Below are positions 37,142 to 47,974 of a DNA stretch of 64,000 nt, in pieces; position 1 is the stretch's first letter; every line of letters starts with the position of its first letter. The stretch lies in NCBI GenBank assembly GCA_916048095.2, contig OU696574.1, positions 7,618,087-7,682,086 on the forward strand. The letters are read 5' to 3'. This DNA comes from Sacculina carcini (lineage: Eukaryota; Arthropoda; Thecostraca; Sacculinidae). A program made the position numbers and the translations under genes. The notes beneath the pieces are model-generated. The model was not told the DNA's origin. It made no database searches and worked only from the letters and a program-made list of their open reading frames with translations.

Positions 37142-37417
37142 TTAGTGGGCCATGCTGCGTTGTGATTGTGTTGAGTTGAGATATCTTGCTTGGTTCCTAG
37201 AATTTAAGTATACGCGCTGGTGGTATATACGCTGACATTGATATATTGGCTGATAGAGTTCCTCATAAAGTAAGTACGCACGGTACATATATGCATTGTA
37301 ATTGTAGTACATACCGTAGCACATAATTGTATAGTACATAGTAAGTAGTACATATATATGTTTTACGACTAATGCTAATTTTATCATGTGAAATACAATA
37401 AAATGTACTGATAACAA
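37142..37417 (-). other. 91-codon open frame in the right arm of the inverted repeat
   Basis: It is the mirror copy of 36394-36669, differing at three residues (K to I, S to R, N to S). All three changes are non-synonymous, which argues against strong purifying selection. Confidence 0.25.
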
Positions 37418-37629
37418 TTAAGTTTGATATCTAATGTAAAATCAATAACATACATTGTGGTTCTAGCTGGGACAATTGATTTCAATTGACAATTGATTTG
37501 ATTTCAGTTGGGACAATTTTGATTTCAGTTGGGACAACTTTGATTTCAGTTGGGACAACTTTGATTTCAGTTGGGACAATTTTGATTTCAGTTGGGACAA
37601 TTTTGATTTCAGTTGGGACAACTTTGATT

Positions 37630-39222
37630 TCAGTTGGGACAAATGAAATTGTAAAAGGTATAGTGTCGCAGCTGAAGTGGGCTTCCGCTGACTGCAGTTC
37701 GGACTGCTGATATTGTTGCTAGTCGTCCCATCATCTCCGGCAGTGAGTTGTGATGACAGCTCTGATATCCTGGTATCGGTGGTTCATCAGGAATATCGTT
37801 CAGCCATGTGTCCAGTCTTCGCTTGAACAGCTCTGTCTTCACTCCAGTGATGTTTCTCAGTTCTCGAGGTATACAGTTAAACAGACGTCTGCCATTGTGT
37901 CTGAACGAGCTATGGATGATAGTACCCAGTTTCTTTGAGAATGCCTGAGTTGCTTCCACATAGCATAGCCTGCCTCTTCTTTGGTGAACTTGCTGCTGCA
38001 GGCCTACGTTTGGGACACTTCTTTCTAGTATTTTCCAGACATATATCACTATGTATCTCTCTCTTCTTCTTTGCAGAGAGTACAGCCTGAGAGTTTTCAG
38101 CCTCTCCCAGTAGTTGAGTGTCTCCATCCCTTGGATCTTGCTGGTGAAAGACCTCTGGACACTTTCCATTTCTGCTATATCTTGCATTTTCTTGGGGCAC
38201 CACAGTTGGCAGCAATATTCCATTCTGGACAAAATCATTGCTTTCCATACTCCAACCATGCAACTTGGTTCTCTCGTTTGGAATGTCCGAAGCACCCACC
38301 CACTCATCTTTCTAGCGTTGTTAATTATGATGTCATAGTGATGATTGAATGTTGCATCGCTGCTCATATATATGCCGAGATCTTTAACTTGCACCTGTTC
38401 TGGTATAATTCGGCCATTACACTCATATGTCGTTTCCTGCTTCAATTTTTCGTTTGGACCGTATCTCAACAGCTCGAATTTGTCACTGTTTAGTTTCATA
38501 TTATTTGATGAGGCCCATGTTAATAAACAGTCTAGGTCAGATTGCAGTTTGACCACATCTTCGGTACTTTCAATTTTCAACAACATTCTTGTGCCGTCAG
38601 CGAAAGATGTGGTCTTGGAGCACTGGAGACTGCCATCAATATCTCCTATATGGACGATAAACAGCAGTGATCCTAGTACCGATCCTTGCGGCACTCCACT
38701 TCTTACTTCTCCTGGAATTGAGAGGTGTCCTCGAACCGATACTCTCTGTTGCCTGTCTGTAAGGAAGTTATGAAGCCATCTTCCAATGTGCCCTGTGATA
38801 CCCAGGTTTCTCAGTTTGTGTAACAGAACTCCATGATCGACCTTATCGAACGCTTTTTCGAAGTCCAGATAGATGACGTCAGCATTGCATCCATCTTGTA
38901 TGTTCTTCAATACTTCTTCATAATGGGTCATCAATTGAGACAGACAGGATCTTCCTCTCCTGAATCCATGCTGTCCTACATTGAAGTAACCATGATCTTC
39001 TAAATAGGTCGTTATTTTCTTCTTTACTATGCGTTCAAACATTTTAATAATATGTGACGTTAGTGTTATTGGCCTGTACCTGCTGGCTAGTCCTCGACTG
39101 CCTCCTTTATGTATTGGAGTTATGATGCCTGTTTTCAAACACGAAGGTATTTTGCCTGTTTCTAGTGATAGAGACCAAAGTATTTTCAGCGGTAGTGCGA
39201 TTTGATGTCGACACTTTTTCAA
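37630..39222 (-). pseudogene. LINE B reverse transcriptase with mutated catalytic box
   Basis: The open frame of 530 residues keeps fingers, palm and thumb, but the second Asp of the FADD box is Gly (near 38600), which should abolish polymerisation. The C-terminal tail runs into the 21-bp repeats of the inverted repeat. Confidence 0.85.
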
Positions 39223-39284
39223 TAATATTGGATGAAATCCATCTGATCCTGGAGCTGCGTCGTTTGAGATATCTTCGATAGCCT

Positions 39285-40805
39285 CTACAATGTCCAGCTG
39301 TGTGAAGTCAAAAACGACAGTTGACCAGTTCGTGTTGACGTATCTGTAAAGAAGTCATTTGGATTTTCCACCGCTTTGTCTACTAGCGGACTACTGAAGA
39401 CACTTTCATATTGATCTTTCAATATATTGGCCATCTCCAATTCATCTCCTATGAGCTCACCGTCTTTTCTCGTTAGTGGACCAACTGTTGACGTTGTTTT
39501 TATCTTCTTGTTTGCATATGCAAAGAAGTATTTGGGATTTGTTTTTATTTTTTCGACTGCTTGTATTTCTTCTCTCATTTTTTGCTCAGTATGTGACTGC
39601 TCAAGTTGAAGTTCGATCAAACGAAGCTGCTCATTTATTATATTTCTATTTTGTTTTCCGTTCCTTTGTAGTTTTTTCTCCAGTAAGCGTCTCTTTCTCA
39701 TGAGTATTCTCCTGTCTCTCTTGATTATTGACCTGTTATGTCGCTGCTTCTTACATGGAATAAGTTCAGCACAAACAGCCAAACATTCTTTCACAATCAC
39801 TTCATTTATTGTGTCGACATCGTCCAGTCTTGAAAGGAGTCCATTCCAATCTATTTGTCCAATGGCAGCTGTCACATTGTCCCAGTTTATGTTTGGAGAA
39901 TAGAAATTGTATTTTCCCAGATTATTTTCAGCATCATGCTGTTTTTCTACACAACTGTTTTTTCCACTGAGGGAGAGTAGTCTACCCTGTATAACATTGT
40001 GATCTGACATGATGGTGCCTTTGACATACCAAGAGTGTACTATACCAGTATTGCTTGTTATTAGCAGATCTAGGACGTTATGTGATCTAGTTGGTTCTAT
40101 AATTAACTGCACCAGATAATGTTCCTGTATCAAGTCAATGAGAGCCTGTACTTGTTGTCTCTCTTCCAGTGTAATAATACCACTTCTCACTCTCAGAGTA
40201 TCCCAGCAAATGGTAGGAAAGTTAAAATCTCCCAACATAATTACTTCTGTCTCAGGGGTTGGCAGATTTCGTAGTGCTCTGTATATTTTTTCTGATGCTT
40301 CAGAAAAAAGTTGTACCGTGGTATCAGGTGGTCTGTACACCGTTAACAGCAGAATGTTTACACCTTTCAGGTACATTATCAACAATTCTGTTCTTCCGTT
40401 CGAGAAACTCGTAATTTCCTCCGTGTTAGCCGCAATATCATATCTAATGTAGACGGCCACACCTCCGTGTTTTCTTTGTTTTCTGTCTGCTCTGTAGACA
40501 GAATAGTTTTTTATATTTATTTCTGCATCGAATTGCTCTTGATTGAGATGTGTTTCTGTTAGAGCAAGGAACATCAAGTTCTCTTCCAGTGCATATTCAC
40601 TCAACATCGGGATCTTGCTTTGCTTACATTTGGGATAAAGACCCCTGATGTTGAGGTATATAAAATTGTTTAGTGTATACATCGGTTGCATGTTCTTTCC
40701 CGAGTCTCTATTCTCTCCATTCTTGTCAACAGAGTATCCAGTATCCTGGTTGTTCTCTCTTCCATCTGTTCTATTCTTCGAAGACACATTGAAAGGAAAA
40801 TTCAA
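39285..40805 (-). pseudogene. LINE B endonuclease ORF (frameshifted from the RT)
   Basis: The 506-residue frame has all recognisable endonuclease motifs (TETHL, GDFN, SDH) and a basic linker rich in Lys/Arg (RSIIKRDRRILMRKRRLLEK), which precedes the RT in this LINE group. It ends at a premature stop where the RT frame should continue. Confidence 0.85.
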
Positions 40806-43273
40806 TTCAATTCAATTCAATGTATTTGTTATAGCGCCTGTCATACACGGGCGCGCAGCAGCTAAACAGTATGTACAAGCGCACAAAGCTAAACAGTTAT
40901 TACAGAAACAATAAAAAGAACATGAATGAATAAATATAACACGATTCAAATAACACAATGAACACATTTACACAATGAGAAGAACACATTGAAGAGTGAT
41001 TGAAGGACACAATAACAGAGTACAATGAACATAATTAGACTAAAACATAGATAAACACAAACATACATGCATTCCCGCTCACACACATATCAGAGAGAGG
41101 CAAAAGGAGTCAAGGAATGAGTCACGGGATCAAAGGAAATTTCGACAAGATGTTTACGTAGAGAAGAGGTAAAAGATCGATACGTGAGCGAGGAGGTGAT
41201 ATGAGAAGGGAGCGAGTTATATAATCGAGGACCGTAGAACGAGAACGATTTAGAAGACCAGGGAGATTCATTGAGGGCGCGAGGACAGCATAGAGGAGCA
41301 GAATGACGGGAAGTGGGATTAGAAGAGGGATAGAGCAGATCAGAAAGATATAAAGGTTGATTAGGAGCATGTAAGAGTTTGAATATTATGCAGCAGATTT
41401 TGAAGTGAATGCGCGATTTAATAGGAAGCCAACGGAATTGAAACAGAAAAGGAGAAGTATGGCGACAGAAGATAGGATGCAAAACAAAACGACAGGACTG
41501 ATTCATTACGCGCTGAAGAATTTTTAAAGAATAATTAGGACAGCTGAAGTGGAGTGAGTTGCAGTAGTCGAGCCTGGAGAAGATAAGAGAATGAATAAGC
41601 TTGATTGCAGAGGGCTGATCGAGACAGGGACGGATGGGATAAAGCGAGCGAAGAATCAAGCGACAAGTGCGAGCTGTAGAAAGGATATTGGTTGAGAAGG
41701 AAAGGGAAGAGTCAAAAATAACACCGAGATTTTTAACAGTCACTGAAAGAGACAAGGGGAGGAAAGGAGGAGCAATACGAGGAGGATGAAGAGCGATAAA
41801 TTCAGATTTAGAAGTGTTCAAGAGGAGGCGACGTGAGGAGGTCCAGGTCGAGATAGCAGAAAGTACGTCAGACAAGGTATTAGGATGCGAGAGAGAGCAA
41901 GGGAGATAGAATTGGATATCGTCTGCATAAATATGGAAAGGAATGGAGTAGCGCCTAAGGATGGGACAAAGAGAGGACATGTAGACATTGAAAAGGAGAG
42001 GACCAAGAATAGAGCCTTGAGGAACACCGGACTTAAGAGGGAGCACAGTGGAAACGGAGGAATTGAACTTAACAGAAAAAGTGCGACCATGCAAGTAAGA
42101 ACGAAGTAGTGAGAGAGCGGAATGCGAGACACCGAGATGGAGGAGGTCATCGATGAGAATAGAATGATCAACCAAGTCAAAGGCAGAGCTCATATCAAGT
42201 AGAACTAGAAGAACAGAATGACGATAAGAGAAGGAGGAAAGAATACCTTGGGAGACAGAAATGAGAACGGATTCAGTAGAATGACCAGGGCGGAAACCGG
42301 ATTGGTGAGAGTCAAGAGCATTGCAGACATAAGGGGATAACTGAGAGAAAATTGCAGATTCGAGGAGTTTGGAGGAAAAGCTGAGGAGGGAGATAGGACG
42401 ATAGTTACTACATAAAGAAGGATCGAGAGAAGGTTTTTTGAGGATAGGATGTACATGGGCGTGTTTGTCGGCAAGAAAATCACCGTGCAAGAAAGAGGAG
42501 TTGACTAAGTGAAGTAGGTAAGGAATCAAGGAGTTGAAGGATGGAACAATAACTCGGAAATTAATGGGATCAGCAGGAGAGGAAACGAATTTACATGTGG
42601 ACAGGAGAGAAAGGAAGTCGGAGAGGACCAGTTGAGAAAAAGACGAGAGCTGGCAGTGGGATGTAGTACGAGAGAGAGGGACATTCACGAGAGGGATTTT
42701 AGATTGCGCAGATTCAATTTTGTTCACGAAGTAGGAAGAGAGTTCGTCAGCAGTGAGAGAAGAACTAGCAGAGGGAGGACGGAGACCGCAGAGAGAGTTG
42801 AGTATATTCCAGAGGGCTTTGGGAGAGCGAGATAGAGAGGAAAGGCGTGAGGAGTAGTAAGCTTGCCTAGCAGAGGATAGGGAGGAAATATAGTTAGAAC
42901 GAGCAGAGCAAAAGGCCGACCAGTCATCCGCGAGCCGAGTGCGTCGCCAGATACGCTCCAAAGCACGGAGACGGCGCGAAAAAATATTACGGATTCATGG
43001 GATAAAAGCAGGAACAATGTTTTCTATACTTTGAAGGCCACAAATAAATTCACTCTTGCTATAACAAGCATAAAATTGTTTTAGAACTGAATGAGGTGAA
43101 GCGTTAAGGAACATATTTATCACAAGACTATTGTCGATTGAGAAAAATATCTGACATGCGATTACAGAACGAATTGATATATAATTTAAATTTGAAAAAC
43201 TTATTACATCAAATGAGACCGCATACCTTGAAAATATATCTACAATGCAATGCACCAATAACAAACATACCAA
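40806..43273 (-). mobile_element. Non-LTR retrotransposon (LINE A), 5'-truncated, RT almost intact
   Basis: The 3' end is a (ttgaa)n tail at 40801-40822 (minus sense), directly abutting LINE B. The 3' UTR (40823-41089) contains ctgtcatacacgggcgcgca in plus reading. An unbroken RT frame spans 42961-41090. The same frame continues upstream to about 43273 across one TGA (42997-42995). The endonuclease is missing, so the copy is 5'-truncated, the usual result of incomplete reverse transcription. The high integrity suggests relatively recent insertion. Confidence 0.9.
41090..42961 (-). CDS. LINE A reverse transcriptase, uninterrupted 623-codon frame
   Basis: It contains SNYRPISLLSFSSKLLES, SGFRPGHSTESVLI, LLDMSSAFDLVDHSILIDDL, KSGVPQGSILGPLLFNVYMS and the catalytic YADDIQFYL box, then KNLGVIFDSSLSFSTNI (thumb) and a long Ser/Leu-rich C-terminus with FRWLPIKSRIHFKICCIIFK. 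This is the CR1/L2-like RT architecture. All palm Asp residues are present and no stop interrupts it. Without the endonuclease part it cannot retrotranspose on its own. It is transposon coding sequence, not a host gene. Confidence 0.9.
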   Translation of the reverse strand: MERIWRRTRLADDWSAFCSARSNYISSLSSARQAYYSSRLSSLSRSPKALWNILNSLCGLRPPSASSSLTADELSSYFVNKIESAQSKIPLVNVPLSRTTSHCQLSSFSQLVLSDFLSLLSTCKFVSSPADPINFRVIVPSFNSLIPYLLHLVNSSFLHGDFLADKHAHVHPILKKPSLDPSLCSNYRPISLLSFSSKLLESAIFSQLSPYVCNALDSHQSGFRPGHSTESVLISVSQGILSSFSYRHSVLLVLLDMSSAFDLVDHSILIDDLLHLGVSHSALSLLRSYLHGRTFSVKFNSSVSTVLPLKSGVPQGSILGPLLFNVYMSSLCPILRRYSIPFHIYADDIQFYLPCSLSHPNTLSDVLSAISTWTSSRRLLLNTSKSEFIALHPPRIAPPFLPLSLSVTVKNLGVIFDSSLSFSTNILSTARTCRLILRSLYPIRPCLDQPSAIKLIHSLIFSRLDYCNSLHFSCPNYSLKILQRVMNQSCRFVLHPIFCRHTSPFLFQFRWLPIKSRIHFKICCIIFKLLHAPNQPLYLSDLLYPSSNPTSRHSAPLCCPRALNESPWSSKSFSFYGPRLYNSLPSHITSSLTYRSFTSSLRKHLVEISFDPVTHSLTPFASL

Positions 43274-44352
43274 CTCGACCGGCAGCCACTAACTAAACTT
43301 GAATGCACCGTTTTTGAGCAACGTCAACAATAATGAGCTCATGAACGTAAGATTCCACGAATTCCTCCCGACAATATTTTCTGATATATATTAGATATTT
43401 TCTCGTACTGTTCTCTATTAGATGTGAGTAGAAGTCAGCATAGAATTCGTTATCATCAATCCTAAAAATTTGTATATATTTTGAACTTCCCTACTTTTGG
43501 AGTCTAGCTGGAAAAAGACAAATGTGGAGCGTGCGGTCTTCGGCGTGTGTGACCTTATAGTAAGTTATTATTTTATCGTTAACGATCACTTGTGTAGATC
43601 TTCCCAATTTTCCAGCCTAGTCGTGTAAGTATGAACTTCGTCTTCTTTTTTACACTCGCCCCAAAAACAATGTTATTCACGCCGTTCTAGCTGTGTCACC
43701 GGATGTGCTAGCGCTGTTGAGGAGAACTGGCGACCGGTTGGCCGGACAATATTTATTTGGTGTAGCGCATATAAAAACACACGTGCATTAAACGGCAAGA
43801 TAAGTCGAAAATATTCAAAGAGAAACAAAAGAAGCACAAGAGTAAGTGACAGAAGGGAACATGACTTAATAAAGATACATCACAAATAGCAAGCAGATAA
43901 AAAGGTGTAAAATACAAAAAGACTAAAATATATTACAGACGGGCGCGCGTGGGCATAACCGCCCCACCCGCGCCTACAAGACTCCACGCTCACACCGTGA
44001 CACACGGGAGCACACACACACGCATAGGCCTAACGCCCACCGCCACAACCAATCAGCGGCGAGCCGGTCAATCGCTCGCCGCCGCGGGGCATGTACATTT
44101 CACTAAACGCATACACACACACACCGAAACAACTACACACACTCGCACGCTATACACAATTAAACACACTCGCACGCTATACACAATTAAACCATACACG
44201 ATCTCATAGACACAATAAGACGTTGACACACTCAAACGCAATCCCTCACACACACACTCTCTCACTGCACACGATCACACCACAAAAGGTCAGAGCAAGC
44301 GTAAGAAATCAGACTGAAGCATACGAAATAAGGATAAGAGAAGTGGAATCAA
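43274..44352 (+). promoter_or_regulatory. TTC4 upstream region with a CCAAT box
   Basis: The region between LINE A and TTC4. A consensus CCAAT box (acaaccaatcagcggc, core at 44049-44056) lies in a GC-rich segment (43940-44095), followed by CA-rich DNA. It is the most likely TTC4 promoter, but a start site cannot be fixed. The part before 43900 is AT-rich with nothing recognised. Confidence 0.5.
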
Positions 44353-44386
44353 ATGATAATTCAAATAAGTATCTTAGTAAGTAAGA

Positions 44387-46060
44387 GTGCCGAACGAAAT
44401 GAGGAATAGGAAATGGCTGGTAGAACAGTACGAGGAAGCGATTAAAACAAAACTGTTCTATTGGCAAATTAATCAGCTTAATTACTCAATTACTAATTCA
44501 ATTACTAAATTGCAGGCAGACAAAATTTGTGTTGCTGGTGTCGATTATGCACGGCCATCTGACGTTACGATGACGACATCCCTGCGGCAGTCTATCAGCG
44601 GCACTCTGCATGAAGAAGCAATCATCGATGACAAGGACAAGGAACCGGGCGGTGATGCTAAACATGATACGAAACAAATCAACAATATCCAGCAGTACAA
44701 ACGACCAATCAGCGACTTGCAGCATGACGAGCGACCAATCAGCGACGTCCTTCATGATAAACAGCCAATCAGTGACGCCCATCATGACAAGCAACCAATC
44801 AGTGACTTGCAACATGACAAGCGACCAATTAGCGACGCTGAGCGGCAGCAGCTCGCCGAACGTCTTGACCACGAGCTAGACGACTTCATTGACGGCCTGA
44901 AGCCGTCGCGCTACAAGCACGGCTGGAACGAGAGCACATGGCAGGAGGAAATGCAGCAACATCCGTTCTTCCGCACCAAGCCGCTTGATGAACGAGAGCC
45001 GCTGCCGCCGCTCATTGCCGGTCTGCAGAGCGTCAAATACGACCGAGACACCAACACCGACCACGAGCTGGCCGTTGTGCACAAGCGCGATGGCAATGTC
45101 TACTTTGGCGCCAAGAAGTACCGGCGCGCCGTGGACAGCTATACCGAGGCGCTGCGTCTGCGTGGGCACACTGACCGCCAGCTGCTCACTCAGCTGTTGA
45201 CCAACCGTGCCGCCGCTCACTTCCACCTGCACAACATGCGCAGCTGTCGGCTAGACTGTGAGCGGGCGCTGCGCATCACACCCGACCACACCAAGGCGCT
45301 GCGTCGCGGCGTCATGTGTTGTCGGCGCGTGCAGCTGTTCGACCAGGCGGTCGATTACTGCTACCGACTGCTGGCCGATGAGCGAGGCGCCGACGACGGC
45401 AGCGACAGGACGCAGGTGTTGCAGTGGCGGCGCGAGATAGGTCGAGAGCGCGCCGAAGCTCAGCGGTGTCAGCGGCAGCAGGAGCGCGCCGCTCGAGATC
45501 GCGATTTGTCGACTGCCCGATTGGTGGACACAGTGTGTCGCCGCAACGTGCGCTTCTTGAGCGGACCGGCGGCCGTCATGAGCGGCGAGCAACTGCGTGC
45601 CGCACCGCAGCTGCTGATTGCCAGCGTGGCGGGCGGAGTGAGCGACGCCGTACAGTCAGTTCATCTGACGCAGGCCGCCGCCGGTCCGGCAGCGTGCGTC
45701 AGTGATGCCGAGTGGCTGGTGTGGCCGCTGCTGCTGCTGTACCCGCAGTACGACCAGATGGACGCGGTGGCGGCGGCCGATGAGCGCCACTTGCTGCACG
45801 CGCACGTCGCCGAGGTTTTGTCGCCGCTCCGGCCGCCGCCCGTCTGGGACCGACACAGTCAGTACACCGACGTGGACGCAGTGGCCCTCTACTACGAGGC
45901 GTGGCCGTCACGGCGGCTCGTGACCGTGCCGTCGACGGCGACCATCGGCTGGCTCGTGTCGCGGCCCGATTTCGTCGTGATCGACGGAGTGCCGCGTGTA
46001 GTTGTGCTGCCCACACGCGGTGGCTTTCGGCAGCGTTACTTGTCCGAATGCAAGGCGTAA
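44387..46060 (+). CDS. TTC4: TTC4, TPR-containing Hsp90 co-chaperone
   Basis: Residues 161-197 carry the family N-terminal signature (DDFIDGL, then WNESTWQEEMQQHPFF). Three TPRs follow at about 228-258 (DGNVYFGAKKYRRAVDSYTE), 268-299 (LTNRAAAHFHLHNMRSC) and 302-335. A charged helix and the C-terminal wheel domain follow at about 430-557 (PPPVWDRHSQYTDVDAVALY, then GVPRVVVLP). The protein links Hsp90/Hsp70 through the EEVD-binding TPR. At 557 residues it is longer than human TTC4 (387) because of ~150 extra N-terminal residues with a 10-residue repeat (106-150). Start uncertain: a strong donor (gtaagtaag, 44377) and an acceptor (ttactaaattgcag, ending 44515) would remove 139 bp in frame, giving a start at 44353-44355 (8 codons) joined to 44516. 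It converges on the p160 gene. Confidence 0.93.
   Translation: MPNEMRNRKWLVEQYEEAIKTKLFYWQINQLNYSITNSITKLQADKICVAGVDYARPSDVTMTTSLRQSISGTLHEEAIIDDKDKEPGGDAKHDTKQINNIQQYKRPISDLQHDERPISDVLHDKQPISDAHHDKQPISDLQHDKRPISDAERQQLAERLDHELDDFIDGLKPSRYKHGWNESTWQEEMQQHPFFRTKPLDEREPLPPLIAGLQSVKYDRDTNTDHELAVVHKRDGNVYFGAKKYRRAVDSYTEALRLRGHTDRQLLTQLLTNRAAAHFHLHNMRSCRLDCERALRITPDHTKALRRGVMCCRRVQLFDQAVDYCYRLLADERGADDGSDRTQVLQWRREIGRERAEAQRCQRQQERAARDRDLSTARLVDTVCRRNVRFLSGPAAVMSGEQLRAAPQLLIASVAGGVSDAVQSVHLTQAAAGPAACVSDAEWLVWPLLLLYPQYDQMDAVAAADERHLLHAHVAEVLSPLRPPPVWDRHSQYTDVDAVALYYEAWPSRRLVTVPSTATIGWLVSRPDFVVIDGVPRVVVLPTRGGFRQRYLSECKA
44699..44840 (+). repeat. 30-bp tandem repeat in TTC4 carrying five CCAAT boxes
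   Basis: Five units encode [KE][RQ]PISD.[LQH]HD-type decapeptides. Each unit holds gaccaatcag or a one-base variant. The CCAAT cores begin at 44705, 44735, 44765, 44795 and 44825, exactly 30 bp apart. Four are ccaatcag, and the fifth is ccaattag. The same ccaatcag is present upstream at 44049. Confidence 0.9.
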
Positions 46061-46062
46061 TG

Positions 46063-47414
46063 CAAATAGCATGGTGGTGCGTTGTGCGCTCGCAGTGCTT
46101 CATTCTATTGACATTGTGTATTTTTAATGTCATTATTTCATTACAAACGATGAATGACTTTGTTGCAATATATTGTTAAATAGTCTCAGTCTTAATACAC
46201 GTACACTCATACATTATACGTAATCAGGCACACACACGCGCGCATACATACAAGCAAGAACAGGCAAGTCATATCACACACCAGTGGGAGAGGGGTGATT
46301 GTGTGGCAGAGGGGGCGACCCGGCAATCCAAGCAAAATAGACATCAAATTCGGCCAAAATATAGCGGGCACGCACACGCGCACATACACCGATATGTGTA
46401 CGTAAAACTACATACGATGCCTGGACCGCAAACTCTACGGTAGTCAGATAGCACAGCCATACGATACATGCAAACTTAACACTCACTCACACACACACAC
46501 CCACACACAGACGTGCAATAGAATAGCCCGACAAAGACCCGCACAATGTCGTCAACCAGAAAAAGCGCACACACACACACACATGTATATGGTAGGTAAG
46601 ATAGACTTCGTCACGCCGCACCGGCGTGCCAAACAACAAAACATCAACCAACAAACAACAAACATAGCTGATTGCACGCCCACGGACACCAAGAGTTGCT
46701 ACCGACAAAACCGAACAAAAAACAGATGAACAAACGGCAAGCGAACGAGCGCAGTATTTGTACTTGAATGCATATGCTTGTTTGCATGTGCGTGTGTGTG
46801 TGTATATATATATATGAAGCACTGGTCAAGCGGAAACTTCATTGCGGGGTAACAGCTATGCACGATATCTGAGCTAAAAATACGAGCGAACACATTGGTT
46901 AAATTTGAATGCGTTATCTATTGAACCGGTCTAACAGCGCGCGAGTGTGTATGTGTGTATGTGTGTGTGTGTGTATGCATGTTCGCGCTAGAATAGATAT
47001 AAATGCGTATAGTTTGGTCAGGGCTTCGTTCAATGTTGGCAGTCGTTCCGAGAAAAACCGGCGCTCCAGCGCCAAATGCGATTTCGTGACACGACAAAAG
47101 TGCGACAATTTGCACAACACAATTTGCACCGGTAATGACAATGAAATGAAACTGGTCGACTGTGCTCAGCGCATGCACACATGAAACATGAAATACCGAG
47201 CATACTGCCGGGCTCCAGCGACAAAACTAACACGCACACACACACTCACACACACTCATGCATATACGCACAGCGAGTGCACGCGCATGCCGAAAATGTC
47301 ACCGAGTACCCGTGTAGAAGACAATGAGTGCACAACACACACACACACATACACATACACACACAAAACAATAGGGAATTAGAGAGTGGAGAGAGGGGGG
47401 CAGGGGCAATGGTG
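46063..47414. other. Intergenic spacer between convergent TTC4 and p160 genes
   Basis: 1.35 kb with several short CA tracts (46486-46502, 46569-46582, 46958-46975 as TG, 47236-47260, 47335-47364). It must hold the 3' ends of both genes. No convincing AATAAA close to either stop was identified. Confidence 0.55.
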
Positions 47415-47560
47415 TCAGTCAGTCATGAGCAGCAGGTCACGTAGCAGCGACGATGGATGACCCCCTGATGCAGCCGAGCCAGACGATCCGTCACTGGTCG
47501 GTCCACTGGTGCCGGCGGTGGCAGTCAACACACCAGAACCATGCCACCGATTGTCGATAA
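47415..47560 (-). CDS. NCOA: p160 coactivator (NCOA/taiman-like), last coding exon
   Basis: The acceptor gtttgtcag precedes 47560. The exon supplies the last two bases of a Val codon, then IDNRWHGSGVLTATAGT, a Ser/Gly-rich stretch and the terminus HPSSLLRDLLLMTD followed by TGA (47417-47415). A C-terminal LXXLL helix preceded by a Ser-rich linker is what I recall of invertebrate taiman-type coactivators, so this is a plausible native end. The phase (1+2) matches the donor of the preceding exon at 48389. Confidence 0.8.
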
Positions 47561-47735
47561 CTGACAAACGCACATACATACTTAAATACTGACAAATAGA
47601 CACTAACATATACACACACATGCAAACACACACAAATACTTACTAACACATAATACTAACACAATAACAATTTTTATACTAATAAATACTAATACTAACA
47701 CATAACAATTTTTATTTTATTTTTTTTAATTCAAC

Positions 47736-47974
<239 letters not shown>

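Larger units (their letters stand above)
36137..37672. repeat. Large inverted repeat, two ~590-bp arms around a ~340-bp spacer
   Basis: The left arm (about 36137-36737) and right arm (about 37078-37672) are about 98% reverse complements. From the outside in, each arm has ataccttttacaatttcatt, then 21-bp repeats (gtcccaactgaaatcaaa plus 3 nt; 8-9 units left, 7 right), then a 91-codon open frame (plus 36394-36669; minus 37417-37142) with only three residue differences, then aagaacgttc and ctgccctatggcgcgc. The spacer holds a (TG)n tract (36975-37010). The outer edge of the right arm continues into the 3' end of LINE B. Confidence 0.9.
37630..40815 (-). mobile_element. Non-LTR retrotransposon (LINE B): endonuclease and reverse transcriptase, inactivated
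   Basis: The minus strand at 40805-39285 encodes an apurinic-type endonuclease: YLNIRGLYPKCKQSKIPML, ALTETHL, HGGVAVYIR, VYRPPDTT, MLGDFNFPTICWDTL and MSDHNVIQG. After a frameshift between 39285 and 39222, the reverse transcriptase follows (39222-37630) with PITLTSHIIKMFERIV, GFRRGRSCLSQL, YLDFEKAFDKVDHGVLLHKL and RSGVPQGSVLGSLLF. The catalytic box reads FADGTR instead of FADDTR, losing an essential Asp. It ends DEPPIPGYQ and a short tail. The clade is CR1-like. The 5' end is cut at the tail of LINE A. Confidence 0.9.

Noticed and set aside
41885-42835. Plus-strand Arg/Glu-rich frames over LINE A
   Set aside because: Antisense shadows of the reverse transcriptase.
45251-46133. Alternative frames over TTC4 with Arg/Ala-rich translations
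   Set aside because: GC-rich coding DNA leaves other frames open. Only the TTC4 frame has family motifs.
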